64,000 nucleotides of DNA from Crotophaga sulcirostris (taxonomy: Eukaryota > Chordata > Aves > Cuculiformes > Crotophagidae), in assembly GCA_013397455.1 (NCBI GenBank), contig VYZB01000277.1, positions 335,165 to 399,164 of the forward strand, read 5' to 3'. Positions 39,001 through 51,871 of this stretch are shown here, piece after piece (position 1 is the first letter of the stretch; every line of letters begins with the position of its first letter). The notes beneath the pieces were generated by a model. That model did no database searches. It was given only the letters and a program-made list of their open reading frames with translations, and was not told the DNA's origin. The position numbers and the translations under genes were made by a program.

Positions 39001-42000
39001 GCACATTCTGCAATTCAGATGTAGAAGAATGTCCCTGAAAGATGTCAAGCACAATTCATCTCAACATTTGACCTAATGCCCATTACACCTACCTGCAATG
39101 AAATCACAGTCTTTGCTAATATACAAACTTTGAATTTTGCTTCAGTTGAGTTTTATAATTGGAGAAATTGTGGGTTTCAGTGAGGGAGGACACAGAGGAG
39201 CTCTTTGCATGAGGAGAAATAAAAGGACGGAAATATTTGGGTAGTGTCATAATACATCAATTAACTTTTTAACTAGGCATGCGTGACTCGCTGCTTTGAC
39301 CGAAAAGCTCTCCTGTGAACCTTATTCTTGTCTCTGCATTATGCCTGCTGCCTTTATAAAAGTACAGGCAGTGTTACAAAGGGATAAGAGCAAAGGAAGC
39401 TTCCTGTTTCAAAAACCAGTGAGCAGAAAGCCCGGTACAGCAAGAGAAATCAGAGCAAACTGCATTGTGGCAATTCCAAATAGGCTTTGTGGATGAGGTA
39501 GATAGGAACTCTATTAATAGGGGAAAGATTTGAAGCAATATTTGACCTCGCTCCTGTCTGGAGAAACAACTTTTGATCAATTTAAGAAAGTAAGGAGTGT
39601 ATGTTGGCAATGATCACTTTTGTTTCTACTGAACTAGATTTTCATTGGCCTTGTTGTATGCAGAGGCAGCTGACAGATGACAAATGTGTGTGTTTTGCAC
39701 AGGAATGTGTAGATGACGTGGAGAAGTAAGAAAATGCCCAGCAGTCTCTAGTGTATATCTTGTTATTGTATGGTTTATAAACGTTTTAGCCATGTCCTTT
39801 TCTATTTTTTTCTTTCCTTTGTGAAGGTAGTGAATTCTCATTGTTAAAAGTGCATTTGTCTAAGCTACGATCTTGATAAAAGTTATTTGCTTCAGGTTTT
39901 TTAGCTGACACGTTGTATTGTGCAAAGTCACTTTAGATTGTGTCTCTCCTGGTGAACGCTATCACAGCATAGAGCAAGACTGATCCAACCTGACATCACA
40001 TGCCACAATGTGATTTTTCAGCTAAAATTCTGAGCTAATATCTTTTACTCAAAGCTGTAAATTCCTAAACCTCAGGCTTTCGGTGAAAAGGGAAGCAGCT
40101 TTGAATGAATTGCATTCATTAAAAGTCAGTATTACTGAGGGAGAAAACAAAGCTATTTTTTTCCACTAGTTTTAGAAGTCTGAAACTTCTTTCTGAGAAA
40201 TTCAACTTCATCTTACTTACATATCTGCAAACCAAGAGTAAATACACCGAAGCAAGTGGCCTGTAACTCTTCATGCAGAGCAACAGATATTAAATGCAAG
40301 TCCTCTAAAGGAAGCAGTAAAATCCCCATTTTGCAATGAAGAATTACTGCAATTCAGTTTTGCAGAACTCTTACAGTAAGTGGAAGCTTAAGTTGTTTAC
40401 AAAATACTGAGAAAGTGGGTGCATGTTAATTTTCTTTGTACTTTAAAATAGACCTTAACATGAATACTGAAAAAGTGGATGGCTATATTTCTTGACTCTT
40501 AAATACTGTACTTGCATACTTAAATTATGTGAACTCATCACATTTGATACTGCTACATGTTTATGTAGGTTTAATTATCAAAAATGTTGATGTGGTTCTA
40601 CACAAAAATAGTGGTATATAGAAGCAATATAATAACAAAGAGTTAAGTTTTGATATAAGAATCTGGGTGTAAGGGCTTTCCTGGGGAAAGTCCTTGATTT
40701 CAGTGAATTTTATGGTGGCCGTTTTAGTGTAAGTCTGTACTTATAGGTCATTATAGAGACAATGTATTTTCCAATTATATATAAATTTTACAATACAATT
40801 TCTTTGCAGCCATAGTAAGTATTGTGGTTTTACATATATAAAAGAGTGAAGCCTTTAAAAGGCAGATCTTTCTTTTTGTGTGCTAAAGGATTCTTTTCTT
40901 ATATCTTTCTCTGCCTCTCAACCATTGGCAGCTTCTGCTGTAACCATTTGTTTTTCTTGTATGTGAAATTTTGATTACTTTCTGTTCTTCATGTTCTTCT
41001 GAAGTCAGATTAAAAGGCTATGTCTTCAAACACAGCTTGCACAGCAACCATCTCTGTTACTAATACTTTATGATACTCCACAAGTGTGAGTACATTGAAT
41101 TTTTTCATTGAAGTTGCTTGAACGTTAACTGTTTTCTCTCCTATGGAATATGATATAATGCCATCCCTGATGTTAACAACTGAACATTTAACTTCATGGC
41201 TTACCTAGAAAGAATCTGCTTGCAGCCCAATGTACAGATTATTAGCTCAGGTTGTATCAGCCTTCATTTTTTTTTGCTTCAACAGCTCCACAGTTCAATC
41301 CCTGGTATGTCAGTAAATATGACAGCTGTCACAAATATGCTAGGTTTAAGATAAGATACCTATTTTCAGATCTGCTAACAGTCAGGTGTTGGAATTTGAA
41401 GTAGTTCAGATTTCGAGTAAAACAGATAATATGTTTGAATCTGTTTGCATTTTCCCCCAAACTGCAGATTTCCTGCAAAGATTTTTGTGCCTCAGTTGGA
41501 AAAATCCCCTGAATTCAGTGTGACCACTTGAGTCACTCTTTATAAGCAAAGTTTCTACTTTGCCCTGCGTGTCCACTCTGAAGATCCATCTCTAAAATTG
41601 CTGTTTCAAATATGCCCTCTGGGAAATCAATAACAAATCAAGCAGCTATTCGGTGAGATTTGTTTATATAACCAGGTGAGGCTGCCAAAATCTCCAAGAA
41701 TAATTTGTGGATTATCAGGATGGCAGCAGAGACCTGGCTGTGGTGGTGTTCAGGCTGGTTTTATGCATTCACCTACGTAATTTGGTGTTATGTGTGCTAC
41801 CCTGCTAGTTAGTTCCCACATAGGGACACCACAGGGCTCCACCCACTCATCTTTAATGAGGTTCAGGTCAAGCACTGAATCTTGTGCTTTATACAGTTGT
41901 AAATATATTTGTGGAAGTATTTCATGCTTGGATTGTGTGATGTGGATAAGACAAAAAAGATCTGTTTCCTTCCTACTGGATCATCTTCATGGCTTTTGGT

Positions 42001-45000
42001 GGCCTGGCTGTTGGTGAAGTACTAAGTGCATGCACAGAAAATCACGGTAGCATGATTTGGAATCTTTGCCCACTGAGTTGATACATTCAGCAAAGAAATT
42101 AAGAACCAAACTGACAGGAAAAAAAAAAAAAGTTTTTTTCAGTAGTCCATAATACACTGGGAATATCAAACCAGTAGAAAAGAGAAGTGCATCCATTTTT
42201 TTGCTGCTCTGAGTCAGGACAGATTGACTGTTCAGTAATAGCCTTTATTCTTTTCTGACAAGGAGCTGTGGAAACTTTCTCATAATCTTGTCTTTTGTTT
42301 CTCTTTGCTTGTTTTTATTGACAGGCTTCTAATTTCTTAATTGGAAAACTGTCAACATTTGTTAATGTAATATTTAAAACAAACATACACATAATCTTAA
42401 TAAGTTTGGATAAATGGGCTTAGTAATTATTATTTTTTCTTTGGAAGTTTAATTAGAAAGACGTTTATAGAAGAGATTATACTGACTATCTGCCTGTGAT
42501 GGTAAAACTCCGAAGTGTTGTGTTCTTTCCTTAGTAATTTTGAATATTCACGACAACTCTCCAGTCCCCCAATGAGAAATATTTTCCCTGTTCCCAGTGC
42601 TTTGAGGAAGGTTGCCCCTCTGTCCCCTTTTGTATTCCCCCTTGAACCAGAGCTGTAAACTGAGCCTCTTTGGACTCTGTGAACCAGGGAGTCTTGTTGA
42701 GTGGCTGCCTGCAGAGCGTTTTGGGAGTAACCAGTTTTGTCAGTTATCAGGGTATTCATGTTAGTAGCTACTGCTTATAGATAATTCTGTGTGGGCATCA
42801 GCACTGACTGCAAGAACATTTTTTACTAAAATACAAACTACAATATGAATCATCACAGATGTGTCTTTTACTTGTGTGCACAGATAGACCTCAGTCACTT
42901 CTTTATCTGCTAACACACAAACGTGGTTTCTTACGTGCCACTGTCACTCTGAAGAGAGAGGCATACTCCTCTTTTCTCAAATCTTCCTGCTGCTGTGCAA
43001 TTGGTTTAATTTTTCTACAGGCTTAATGTCATATTTTGTCCTTTTTATTGTGTTTCAGTAGACTTCAGCTTTACTCAGTGACTATAGGAGAGTCAGCAAA
43101 AGTTTTCTGTCTTTCATAAATGGTGGAGCTTCGATGTCGTTGCCTCAGACTCCTTGGTCTCTGCATAATATTTGTACTTCCTGATAAATATATTTTTTTT
43201 AAATTGTAGAAGCAACTATTTTGCACACTTAAAGTTTTTTAAACCAAAATAAGCATGCATACTGGAAAATGAAAATGGAAATACTGAAACATACCCATAG
43301 AAACCCTACAGAGGATTTACTTATCGGCCTTGTACCTGAATTTTTCATTTATACATAGTCTGATTGTACTACTGAAAGAGTCTGATTATTTACTGGTGAA
43401 GTTTCCTGGACTTTTAAGATTAAGGACTTCATGTAAATCCAAAATGTGTGGAAGTTTTAGAAGGTGGAGTTGGAGATGACAGGTCAGCTGCAAATCTTAC
43501 AGTAAGAGGGCAGTCTATATGCTTTTTCTGGAATGGAGAATGCCTATAATTCTAAACCTGCTTTCTTCTTCTAATTTTATTTCTTCCTAGAATTAAGAAT
43601 TAAAACCAGAGCCAAAATGCTTATATACTTATAACAAACCTGTGCACCATACCTCTATTACTTCTGTTTTAAAATATGCCATGTCTAGCCTTTTGGAATT
43701 GTACTTCACCATCAGTGCTTACAGATATATAAGGAATATGTGTCTGTCCTGGCTGAGATACAACTTCAGTTGATTTGCCTACCCTTGGAATTAAGGATAT
43801 GGATTTAGCTCTTGCACAGCTAGCAACCTGGCACATACTCATAGATCAGGTCATTTTCTATTCAAATGTTAATATTTGCACCAGCAATTCATGTGCAGAT
43901 GGAGGTATAAATTGTACCCCAAAACTAAAGCTTAGCATTTGGAAATGTGCATTTTAAATGCAAGCAATTATTTGTTGCCATATCCCATCTATCACTGGTC
44001 ATGTACAGCGAAAAGGCAGAAAAAAGAGGGAAGGGCACTGCAATTTTTTTTTAATCAGTTTTGAATACTGAAGCAAACAGGTTTAGTTGAACAGGGTAAG
44101 AACCTATGATTCTGCAGAGTACTAATGTGGTTACATGCTGTTCATGCTCAAATTCCAGATGAAGCTTGGAGTATTTTCTTAAAAAGATTATCTTTTTTCT
44201 GGCTTTTAGAATTGTCTATTCTGGACCACACAATTAGTCCATCTTCTTGGCTTCTTTGTTCAGCCTTTGGGAGCATATCCAGCACAGATTTAGGCATCTG
44301 TGTGATTTTTATGCAGTGAATATTTCCATTGAAGCCAAAGGGAAATGCTAGCATTTTATATAATAAGGCACATGCATAAACCTTCACAAGTTTGTGGACT
44401 TGGTCCTTGAGATGATTTCTGGCTCCAGCTGAATCATTGGTCTCAGTCTGATATATTTGTCTTTTATATTTCCCAAATTATTTGCCATGAATATGTTATA
44501 TTTTTTAATTTGTGTTATCAACAACTCCCTGTTCTCTATCAGTTCATTTGCAATGCAATAGTATTTATTGGAGCACAACTTGTGAACGTCAGGAATCACG
44601 TGCTATCGAATCCTAAAGATGACAGTTATCAAGGGTTTTGTCTTGTCATCTTCACCCCAATAACGGCTGCTGAACTGCCCTCTGGTCCCCAACTGATTGT
44701 CTGCAGCTGTGTTGTACCTGCAGCCATGCAGCACCTGGGTTTGAGTACAGAATGTTAATAACCCCACTGGTGGTCACACAAACACACCGGTACTTGTATC
44801 TGTGTGCACACAGGCTTCTTTAGTAAAGCTTTATAGAAACACGTTGTGTTAAATAACTTGATAGAGAAAGGATGGATGACTGTTTGGATTTATGCTGCAG
44901 TTACTGCATTGAGTGGTTGTTCTGTTGGGAAAAAGATTTTGCCACCTTGTGGGAAACTACCTGTGTTTAAAACCTGGAGACCTGAAGATGCCAGTAGCAC

Positions 45001-45123
45001 CTTTCAAACAAGCCTGCCCTCAGCACACTGAGAGCAAGCAGTAAGGATACAATTACAGCAGACATACATAAAGGCTGCTTGAATTCTCTGGGATCCTTAT
45101 GTTCCATAAATAACAGCTGGAGC
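36043..45123. other. Gene-free stretch with homopolymer tracts
   Basis: No supported gene. The longest frames are 117 codons (minus, 36862-37215) and 109 codons (minus, 42430-42759), neither with recognisable content. Simple sequence includes T15 at 36673-36687 and A13-G-T7 at 42119-42139. No SINE or LINE copy is clear; a 'ccccattttgcaatgaag' piece at about 40325 hints at an antisense MIR but does not continue. Confidence 0.6.
44762..44780 (-). promoter_or_regulatory. Possible CTCF-like motif
   Basis: On the minus strand this reads TGACCACCAGTGGGG, close to the CTCF core CCACCAGGGGGC with a TGRCC-type upstream part. It differs from consensus in at least two core bases. A single motif match in 64 kb is weak evidence of binding. 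Confidence 0.2.
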
Positions 45124-45190
45124 CTGTGTTTCTCAATCATTTAAAGTCAGAGGACCAGTTACCCTTTTCAAAGTATGTTGCAAAAAAACC
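45124..45190 (+). mobile_element. Possible hAT/Charlie-type terminal sequence, degraded
   Basis: The segment begins 'ctgtgtttctcaatcattt' and continues 'aaagtcagaggacc', similar in order to the ends of hAT-Charlie family elements (CAGTG.TTCTCAA..TTT then a GGACC block). A loosely matching inverted end ('tttttgagaatcatagtg') lies near 46893-46910. No 8-bp target duplication links the two. Only the left end deserves mention, and it may be chance. Confidence 0.3.
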
Positions 45191-45681
45191 AAAAGGCTGC
45201 AGATGATGCTGGCACTGTAATTTCTATTCATAGGCTAAAATTCAAATGTCCATTTATTGCTTGAATTACCTCCCATTATGTTTCTTTTCTTGCCTGTGGG
45301 AATTATAAAGAAAAAAAAAAGGCTTTGCAGATCAATTCTAATTTTCTACAGGATGTCTTCGGGTTCCAAACAAGGAATGTTGGCTTGTCTTTCTTTTTCT
45401 CTGTGACTTTAGAGTTCTGAAGAAAATCATTATTGGTTGGTTTTTGCCTAAAATACAGAATGAAGCCTTACAAGCCAGACAAGGGATTTGTTTCCACCTG
45501 TTCCAGGATGAACAGTGATGTCTTTTTGGTCTGAGCTGCATTAGGAACCAGATTCTGTGCTGCACCATGTGCCCTCAAATTCTTTTGAATTCTATTGACA
45601 TCAAAAAGGGTTTAGATCTCTCAGCATCTTCCTGTATCCAACCCTAGGTTTTTAAGACTCTTTGCAGACCCCAGTATATCC

Positions 45682-45701
45682 CTCTGTTTGACTCTGTTTG
45701 A
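45682..45701 (+). repeat. 10-bp perfect tandem duplication
   Basis: CTCTGTTTGA occurs twice head to tail, followed by a partial third unit (CTGTT). This is typical replication slippage, with no evident function. Confidence 0.95.
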
Positions 45702-46957
45702 CTGTTCCTAATAACTTACAGTATCTGCTACAAGTTTTCAGCAAGTGAGGGAAAGCACTAGAGACAGAAAAAGGATGCTTAAAATCCACCTGTCTTACAG
45801 GAAGCGTATCCTTTCAGGTGTGAGATAAATGGCAGTTGCAGTGAAACCTTCACAAAAGCTGCAGCTTAATGAGAATCCATCAGGCAGAGCTGCTTACTAA
45901 CACACAGCTCCAGCCTTTCAAGGAGAAAGGGGGGAAGAGACCGAGTAACCACCGCGGTATCAGCCTGTGTCTGGTAGGAGATAAAATAAGAAAGCCTGAG
46001 CGTAAGGTTCCTTAGGCTCCACAAGTGAGAAGGCTAACATGCTGGCAGGGAAAATACAACTTGTTATACAGGTTTTGTTCACAAAACCCATTCAGTTAAT
46101 TTAACAGTGCAAAGATTTTGCAGCAGCAAGAAAAACAACTGCAGAATGCTTTGAGAGTTGTTATTTTGCTGAGGCAAAGGCATTAAGGTTGAATCCTAGT
46201 CTTGCTAGGAAAAATACACCAGTGTGGCATACTCTGCTTGATATCATCTATTTACTTCAAAAAAATTAAGTATTGTTTTCTCTCAGGAAAAAATATAACA
46301 GCAGAAAGGACACTTATCTAGTGACAGCAGCAAATGACCAAGCATGAAAGTGGATAGACAAATTTCTGCTTTGAATCAATCCCTGTGTAAATGTGTTCGA
46401 CAGTGATAGGAGAAAATTTCCTCAATCAGGGCTTTTTCTGCATGGTTCTTCCATCTGCTAAGTCATAATAATGATATGCATAATATTGGAAGGTTATAAT
46501 TGAAAATGTCTTTGGGTCATCACTGGTGGCAAAATTTGTTTGAGAGCTATCAAATTAATCTAATAATACCTGCAAGCAAAGCATGAAACTACATTAGAGA
46601 CAATGCTGTGATTACCTCCCTTCTCTTCCCTTCCCTACAATAAAAGATAAATATAAACATTTTCTGAGTTTCTTTCATGGTAGATTAGGAAATAAGCCAT
46701 CATGCATGCTAAACATTTAAGAATGGGACTAAATTGAGTTTCTGAAATAGAGGAGGTGAAATACTGTATGGCCAATAGCAGATATTTAAAAAATGTAATT
46801 TCTTGAAACAAGATAAATGCATAAACAAGTGTGCTTCTCAAGTTCATTAAGCATTGTACTACGTTTCCCTTCTGGTATTCTTGGGCTACGATTTTTGAGA
46901 ATCATAGTGTGCCTACTGCTTGTCTTTTCAAGCTGAGACATCGCAAGAAAGAAACTG

Positions 46958-46983
46958 TTTTTTTTTTTTAAAAAAAAAAAAAA
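46958..46983. repeat. T12A14 palindromic homopolymer pair
   Basis: Twelve T are followed directly by fourteen A. The tract can fold on itself and is rigid and nucleosome-disfavouring. It could also mark two retroposon tails joined head-on or an assembly weak point, but no retroposon body is seen on either side. Confidence 0.95.
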
Positions 46984-49900
46984 GGATGATGACTATGGGT
47001 TTGTCCTCAGCCACTTTTCTTATCTACTTTATCTTTCTAGAGAACCCACTCAAAATACATTCCTATGGGAGACGGCAGATTTCTTAAGAAGTTTTCTTTC
47101 TTAAGAAGATCACCTGATCATGCCTGTGGGAACCCTTTCATGTATCCCTCCTCCCTACCTTTCTCCCTCTTCCAGTTTTTATTGGGCTTTCTGTCTGAGC
47201 TGTTTCTGAAATGTCAAAAACCAGGCCTTCAGAGCTGTATGTTATTTTAACGTATCTTTAGCTGTTATTTCCTAATACATATTTCTAGTTATCAAAGACT
47301 GTTTGAAGGTGCTAGGCAGTGGAAAATGGCACTTCAGCTGGTCACATTCATGAGGGATTGTGTTCCATATTATAACATGTTTAATTCACGTCTCTCATTC
47401 CTGGTAGGCAATCACCTGGACCTTACAGAAATGTCAGAAATTTGGGAATGCAACTGTCCTCTTATAATTCTTCTGGCTGCTATTCAGTTGCTGAAAATTA
47501 ATGCACCACAAAAAGCAACTGTAGATATTGTTCAACAGGAATCAACAACCCTTCCTAGATAATCCTTCCTCTGAGCTGAGCCATAAAAACTCAATCTCCA
47601 CTTTAACCTTTTCCTTTGCAAGTATACAATAGGCTAAATTGTGTTATTTTGTCCCTGTGCAGTGTAATGCTGGTACCTTTTGTCAAAGGGCACCCACAAA
47701 AGTGTTCCTCTTTAGCTTGTAATAAATCCTCTGTGCCCAGGATGCGGGTATTTGCAGACAAGGCAGCAGAAGATGAAAGACTTTAGAATATCACTCCTAT
47801 TCTTTCCTATTCTTTAAATACATTTTTTTTCCCAATATTAAGATGCAGTTCTAGAAATGTGCTTGGAGGGGAAGTATTTGCACTTGTTTTTGAAAAGTAT
47901 GCAGAAAGAAACTGAGCAGTGTTGACCTAAAACTGCTCCCTCTAAGACTAGGATTTTTATTGTTGAATTTGATGGCTATTGAGTTAAACTGAAACCAAAT
48001 TTTTTGAAAATCTGGCTTAGAATTTCATTGCATGTTGTGGATTTAGCTGGACTATTGAATTCAGAAAGCTGTGGCATCGATGCTTCGTCTCTCCAGAATA
48101 CACACTTCAAATGACTTGCATTCCAAAATCAAGCAAAAAAAATATTTATTTAAAAGCCAGGATGTAGTTATCTGTAAAAATTAGTGGTTTTCCCCTTATG
48201 CCATTTATTTGAAAAGATATACACTAGAAATACTAAAATATTGGAGAAATATTGCCTTTTGAATTAATTGTGCAACCTGCTTAACTGTATAGGGGACTCT
48301 GTCTTAGCATGCAGGAGTACGAGGTACAATCATTCTCCTCTCATAGTCTGTCTTGCAGTTCTGGCCTGCCTCTATGCAGATATTTTCATTTAGGAGTACA
48401 AGGCAGTGGAAACACTGCTCTAAGCAAAAGACCTTGATGGAACTACTCTTGCTTCCTCCTGAATTCAAATCTTGTGGTTAACACGTGAAGACTATTGTAC
48501 AAAGGTTAAACATTCTCAAGCAATTTTTACACATGAATAATGTTATGCCGTTTTTGTAATGGCTGTGCTAATCTTTTTCACATTTATATGGAAGACATTT
48601 GGTTAGGCTTTAATTTATATTTTTTGTGGACTTTGCCCTTTTAATATTTAAACATTTGAAGAAGAAATAGTCTTTTCAAGCTAATTGATAATCTAAGTAG
48701 TCTGGGCCTAAAAAATAAACTGAAGCTGGTAGGCCGTTTTCATCTTTTTTGTCCCCACTATTTAATCTCAAAACTCTTAATTAGAAAAGACCTCATCATA
48801 TAATACTTTTAACAGAGCAAATCAATTAATTCTATACAGCAGCATAGAAACTACACAACATACTGAATTAGGGTATTTGCCACTGTTGAATATTTGCATA
48901 TGAAGCTGGCATCTTGATCTTTATAAACCTGAGGCCTCTGGTATTTCCATGGTAGCCTGAATTATTTCTTTTATCTGTAATGCTATAAGTAAATTACTTG
49001 GCACTCAACAAAGAAACAAATTTAAGAAATGAAAACAACAAAAATGTAATTATCTCAAAATATTTGTACTTCTAACAAAGATTTTTACAAAGATCTATAC
49101 TTTTCCAGTACAGTAACTATGTGAGCTGAACAGGAATCTGTCACTGAAAGAACAAGAAAAATGAAGAAAATACCTGAAACTTTAAGGAAAACTCCTTAAA
49201 GTTACAGGGTGAATATTGGGAAAATGTGCATAGAGAAGTATTTCCAATATGAAAATGAGGGGCAAGACTGAAAAACAACACTCACTATAACTCTCTACTC
49301 CAATAGTAATCTGGGAAAGTTCAGATCTGGGTCTCGACACAAATTTCTCGGTTTTGACCTCTTCTAATTAAAATGTCATGTCACGTAACTGAGGCTGACA
49401 ATGGAGTGTGTCTGGTCTGAACTCTGAGCTCTGGTCCCTTCTTGCTCTGAATGCTCTGAGTTGATTCCACCTAATTGTTCAGAAAATATCTCTGAACTAT
49501 ACACTACGGAACCCTTCGTGTGGCTCTTTTGTAGGAGGGAATAAGGGAAACTACAAAGACAGGTTCCAAGCCCTCTGAATATTTCAGAGCTGCTACTTCC
49601 TAAGGATCAACAGGTTTTGCAGTTCCAAGTAGGCAGGGGTGGTGGTGGCTCGATGTTCATAACAAACCATCACCTGCAGAATGAGACCGTGGGGTCTGTA
49701 CAGTCGTGCTGCCTGACTCAGGCACAGCCCAAGATTTTGCATCCTGCCCTCAGAATCTTCCTGTAGTCACTGCTACGAAGCTTTTGTGTGCTGACCTTGT
49801 GATAAATACAGTAGCTGGTGATGATATAGACGAGGTTAATTTCTGTGCTAGCAGGAATTTTTCACTGATTCTGTAACAAACACAAATATATGTCCATGCA

Positions 49901-51729
49901 CGCTCACACATCTCTATTTTAGTTAAGTCCTACTCCCGAGTTTAACTACATGCTATTTTATCTGCAGATAGTGGCTTATAATGTAGAGATAAATTGATAC
50001 TTTTTCAGGGTACCCAAATATCTTCAGGAAACCATAAATCAATTGGCACACAATATGAGGTTTTATGAGTCAGTCATTCCTACCAGATTATAAAGTGAAC
50101 AATACAAATACCTGTACCTCTTTCTAGACTGGAGTATGCTAATGATTAACTGAGAATATTTTCTGAGTGATTTGTTACGTTAAAAAGCACTAAAATTGCT
50201 TATGCCAATAAGTACATTATAGTCAAACTCTATATATTATTTAAACAGTTTGGTTACCACTAGCATGATTTATAAATTCAATATAAAAATGCTCAGATTT
50301 TTTCTGGTTATATTATTAGTCTCTTGATAAAAATTCCTTGCTTTTCTTCTATCTCAAGGGAACTCAATTTAAATATGAATAATGGAAAAAAAAGCCCACT
50401 TCCAGAAATTTAACCTAATCATACCTTTTAAGGCAGAGAAACCTTGGACTGAATTTTGGAGTTAGTATAAAAGAATGAAATGATAACAAATTGTCTTATA
50501 ATTTGACATGTGATAAAATGCTGCACATGCTCAATGCAGCACCTATGTTTTGAAAGTTAGATGTGTATCTCAGTAAAATGTTTATGAAGATGCTAGTAGT
50601 TGATAATTAGTAAAAAAAAATGTATAAATTGACAAATCTCAGTGGGGAAAAAGTCTTTAAGTTATTTGCAATATTTTTCAGTCACAGATTTCAGTAACAC
50701 TGCAAGTAATACTATAATGTTCGTGGGTAAAGTTAAATGTTAGTGTGAACTGCTGTAAAAAAAAAGACGGATGGAGCTGGGGAAAAATGAATAAATAATT
50801 TCAATTTTTTCTCTTAAATTCATCAAAGCTGGGTAAGTGACCATAAAGTTAATAGAGAACTAAAAGGAGGGAGATTTTGTCCGGCATAACTTCATAATGC
50901 TCTGAATTTTCCATGGATGTATCATCTGAGTTAATCCAGTTTCATAGGAACTGTGTTAATGACGGAAGCCAAATTGACCCTCAGAGCTTTAATTTTTGGG
51001 TTAGGCTAGGGGACAGGAGGCACCACATAATAGTTCAACACGTTCAACAGTTGAAAGTAAACAGAGTAAGCCAACTTGTAAATTGTATATGTGATTATAA
51101 GCTAGATTCTGATTGGTAAAAGGACTTGGAATCAAATATAATAGATCCATGGTTTATTTCTCTATAGAAGGAAATAGGCCAGACCATGAACAGAGAAAAT
51201 CATGGATTTGGTTTTGAAGGTTTCTAAAGCCCACAAGCATGTACAGATGACTCAATGGACTCAATAACATGACTTTATGGGGGTGCTACCTGAATTACTG
51301 ATTGTTTACTTTTTTATTAAGAGAGGCCAGTCTTTGTATTTGTGTTTAATAAGTCCTTCTATCTGGCTCTTTAACTACAGTGGACCCTATATATGAAAAA
51401 TGTAGGAAGAAAAGGCATGTATCGCCTGCGTTTACAATATTTGCAAGCACGTACAGTCTGTTTCATCCTATCTTCTAACATCATTAATGCATAAAGCTTA
51501 GAAGAGGCAGTAACAGCAGCAGGTTCTGCTGTGTTCACCTTGAACTTGTTTTAGTGAGATTCTCAGCCTGAATCTGCACCAAGAGCTTCACCCCTGATTT
51601 GCACACGCGGTGTTCTTAAGGATGTCAACACCTAAAACTATTTATGGCTGCAGATCCTGCTCTTAGGTGTGACTGCAGAGGAAACGATTTCTTGCGCTTG
51701 CTTTTGCATATTTCTCCAAACTCTAGGAG
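46984..51729. other. Gene-free stretch, unusually poor in open frames
   Basis: No gene. Between about 47563 and 50912 no frame reaches even 60 codons, which reflects very high AT content and dense stop codons. A near-direct repeat TTTCTTAAGAAG occurs at 47080-47091 and 47097-47108. The block at about 48540-49110 has conserved-enhancer-like texture, including a perfect octamer ATTTGCAT at 48892-48899. Confidence 0.6.
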
Positions 51730-51871
51730 GGAAAGGTAATTCCTGTTCTAGAAATGGACAAAAGGATGCTACGTATTACGTTGCTAAAGCCACGTGTTGA
51801 CAAATCTAGGAACTGAATTCACACCTTGTGAGCCCTGTGCCTTCACCAAGTGTCCGTGCTTCCTTTCCAGC
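51730..51871 (-). mobile_element. MIR/CORE-SINE-like SINE, minus strand, degraded
   Basis: Read on the plus strand, the blocks are 'ttctagaaatggacaaaagg', 'ttgctaaagccac', 'ctaggaactgaattcacaccttgtgagccctgtgcc' in part (about 51807-51842) and 'agtgtccgtgcttcc'. They follow the order of an antisense MIR-type SINE (core, then B-box region 'ggaactgaa', then the tRNA-like head). The level of decay is similar to the other copies in the window. Confidence 0.6.

Noticed and set aside
47080..47108. TTTCTTAAGAAG direct repeat considered as a heat-shock element
   Set aside because: The spacing of the TTC and GAA units does not fit the heat-shock element rule (nGAAnnTTCn).
14333..48899. Perfect octamer sites (ATGCAAAT/ATTTGCAT) at 14333, 30529 and 48892
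   Set aside because: An 8-base motif is expected several times by chance in 64 kb of AT-rich DNA, so they are not listed as regulatory sites.
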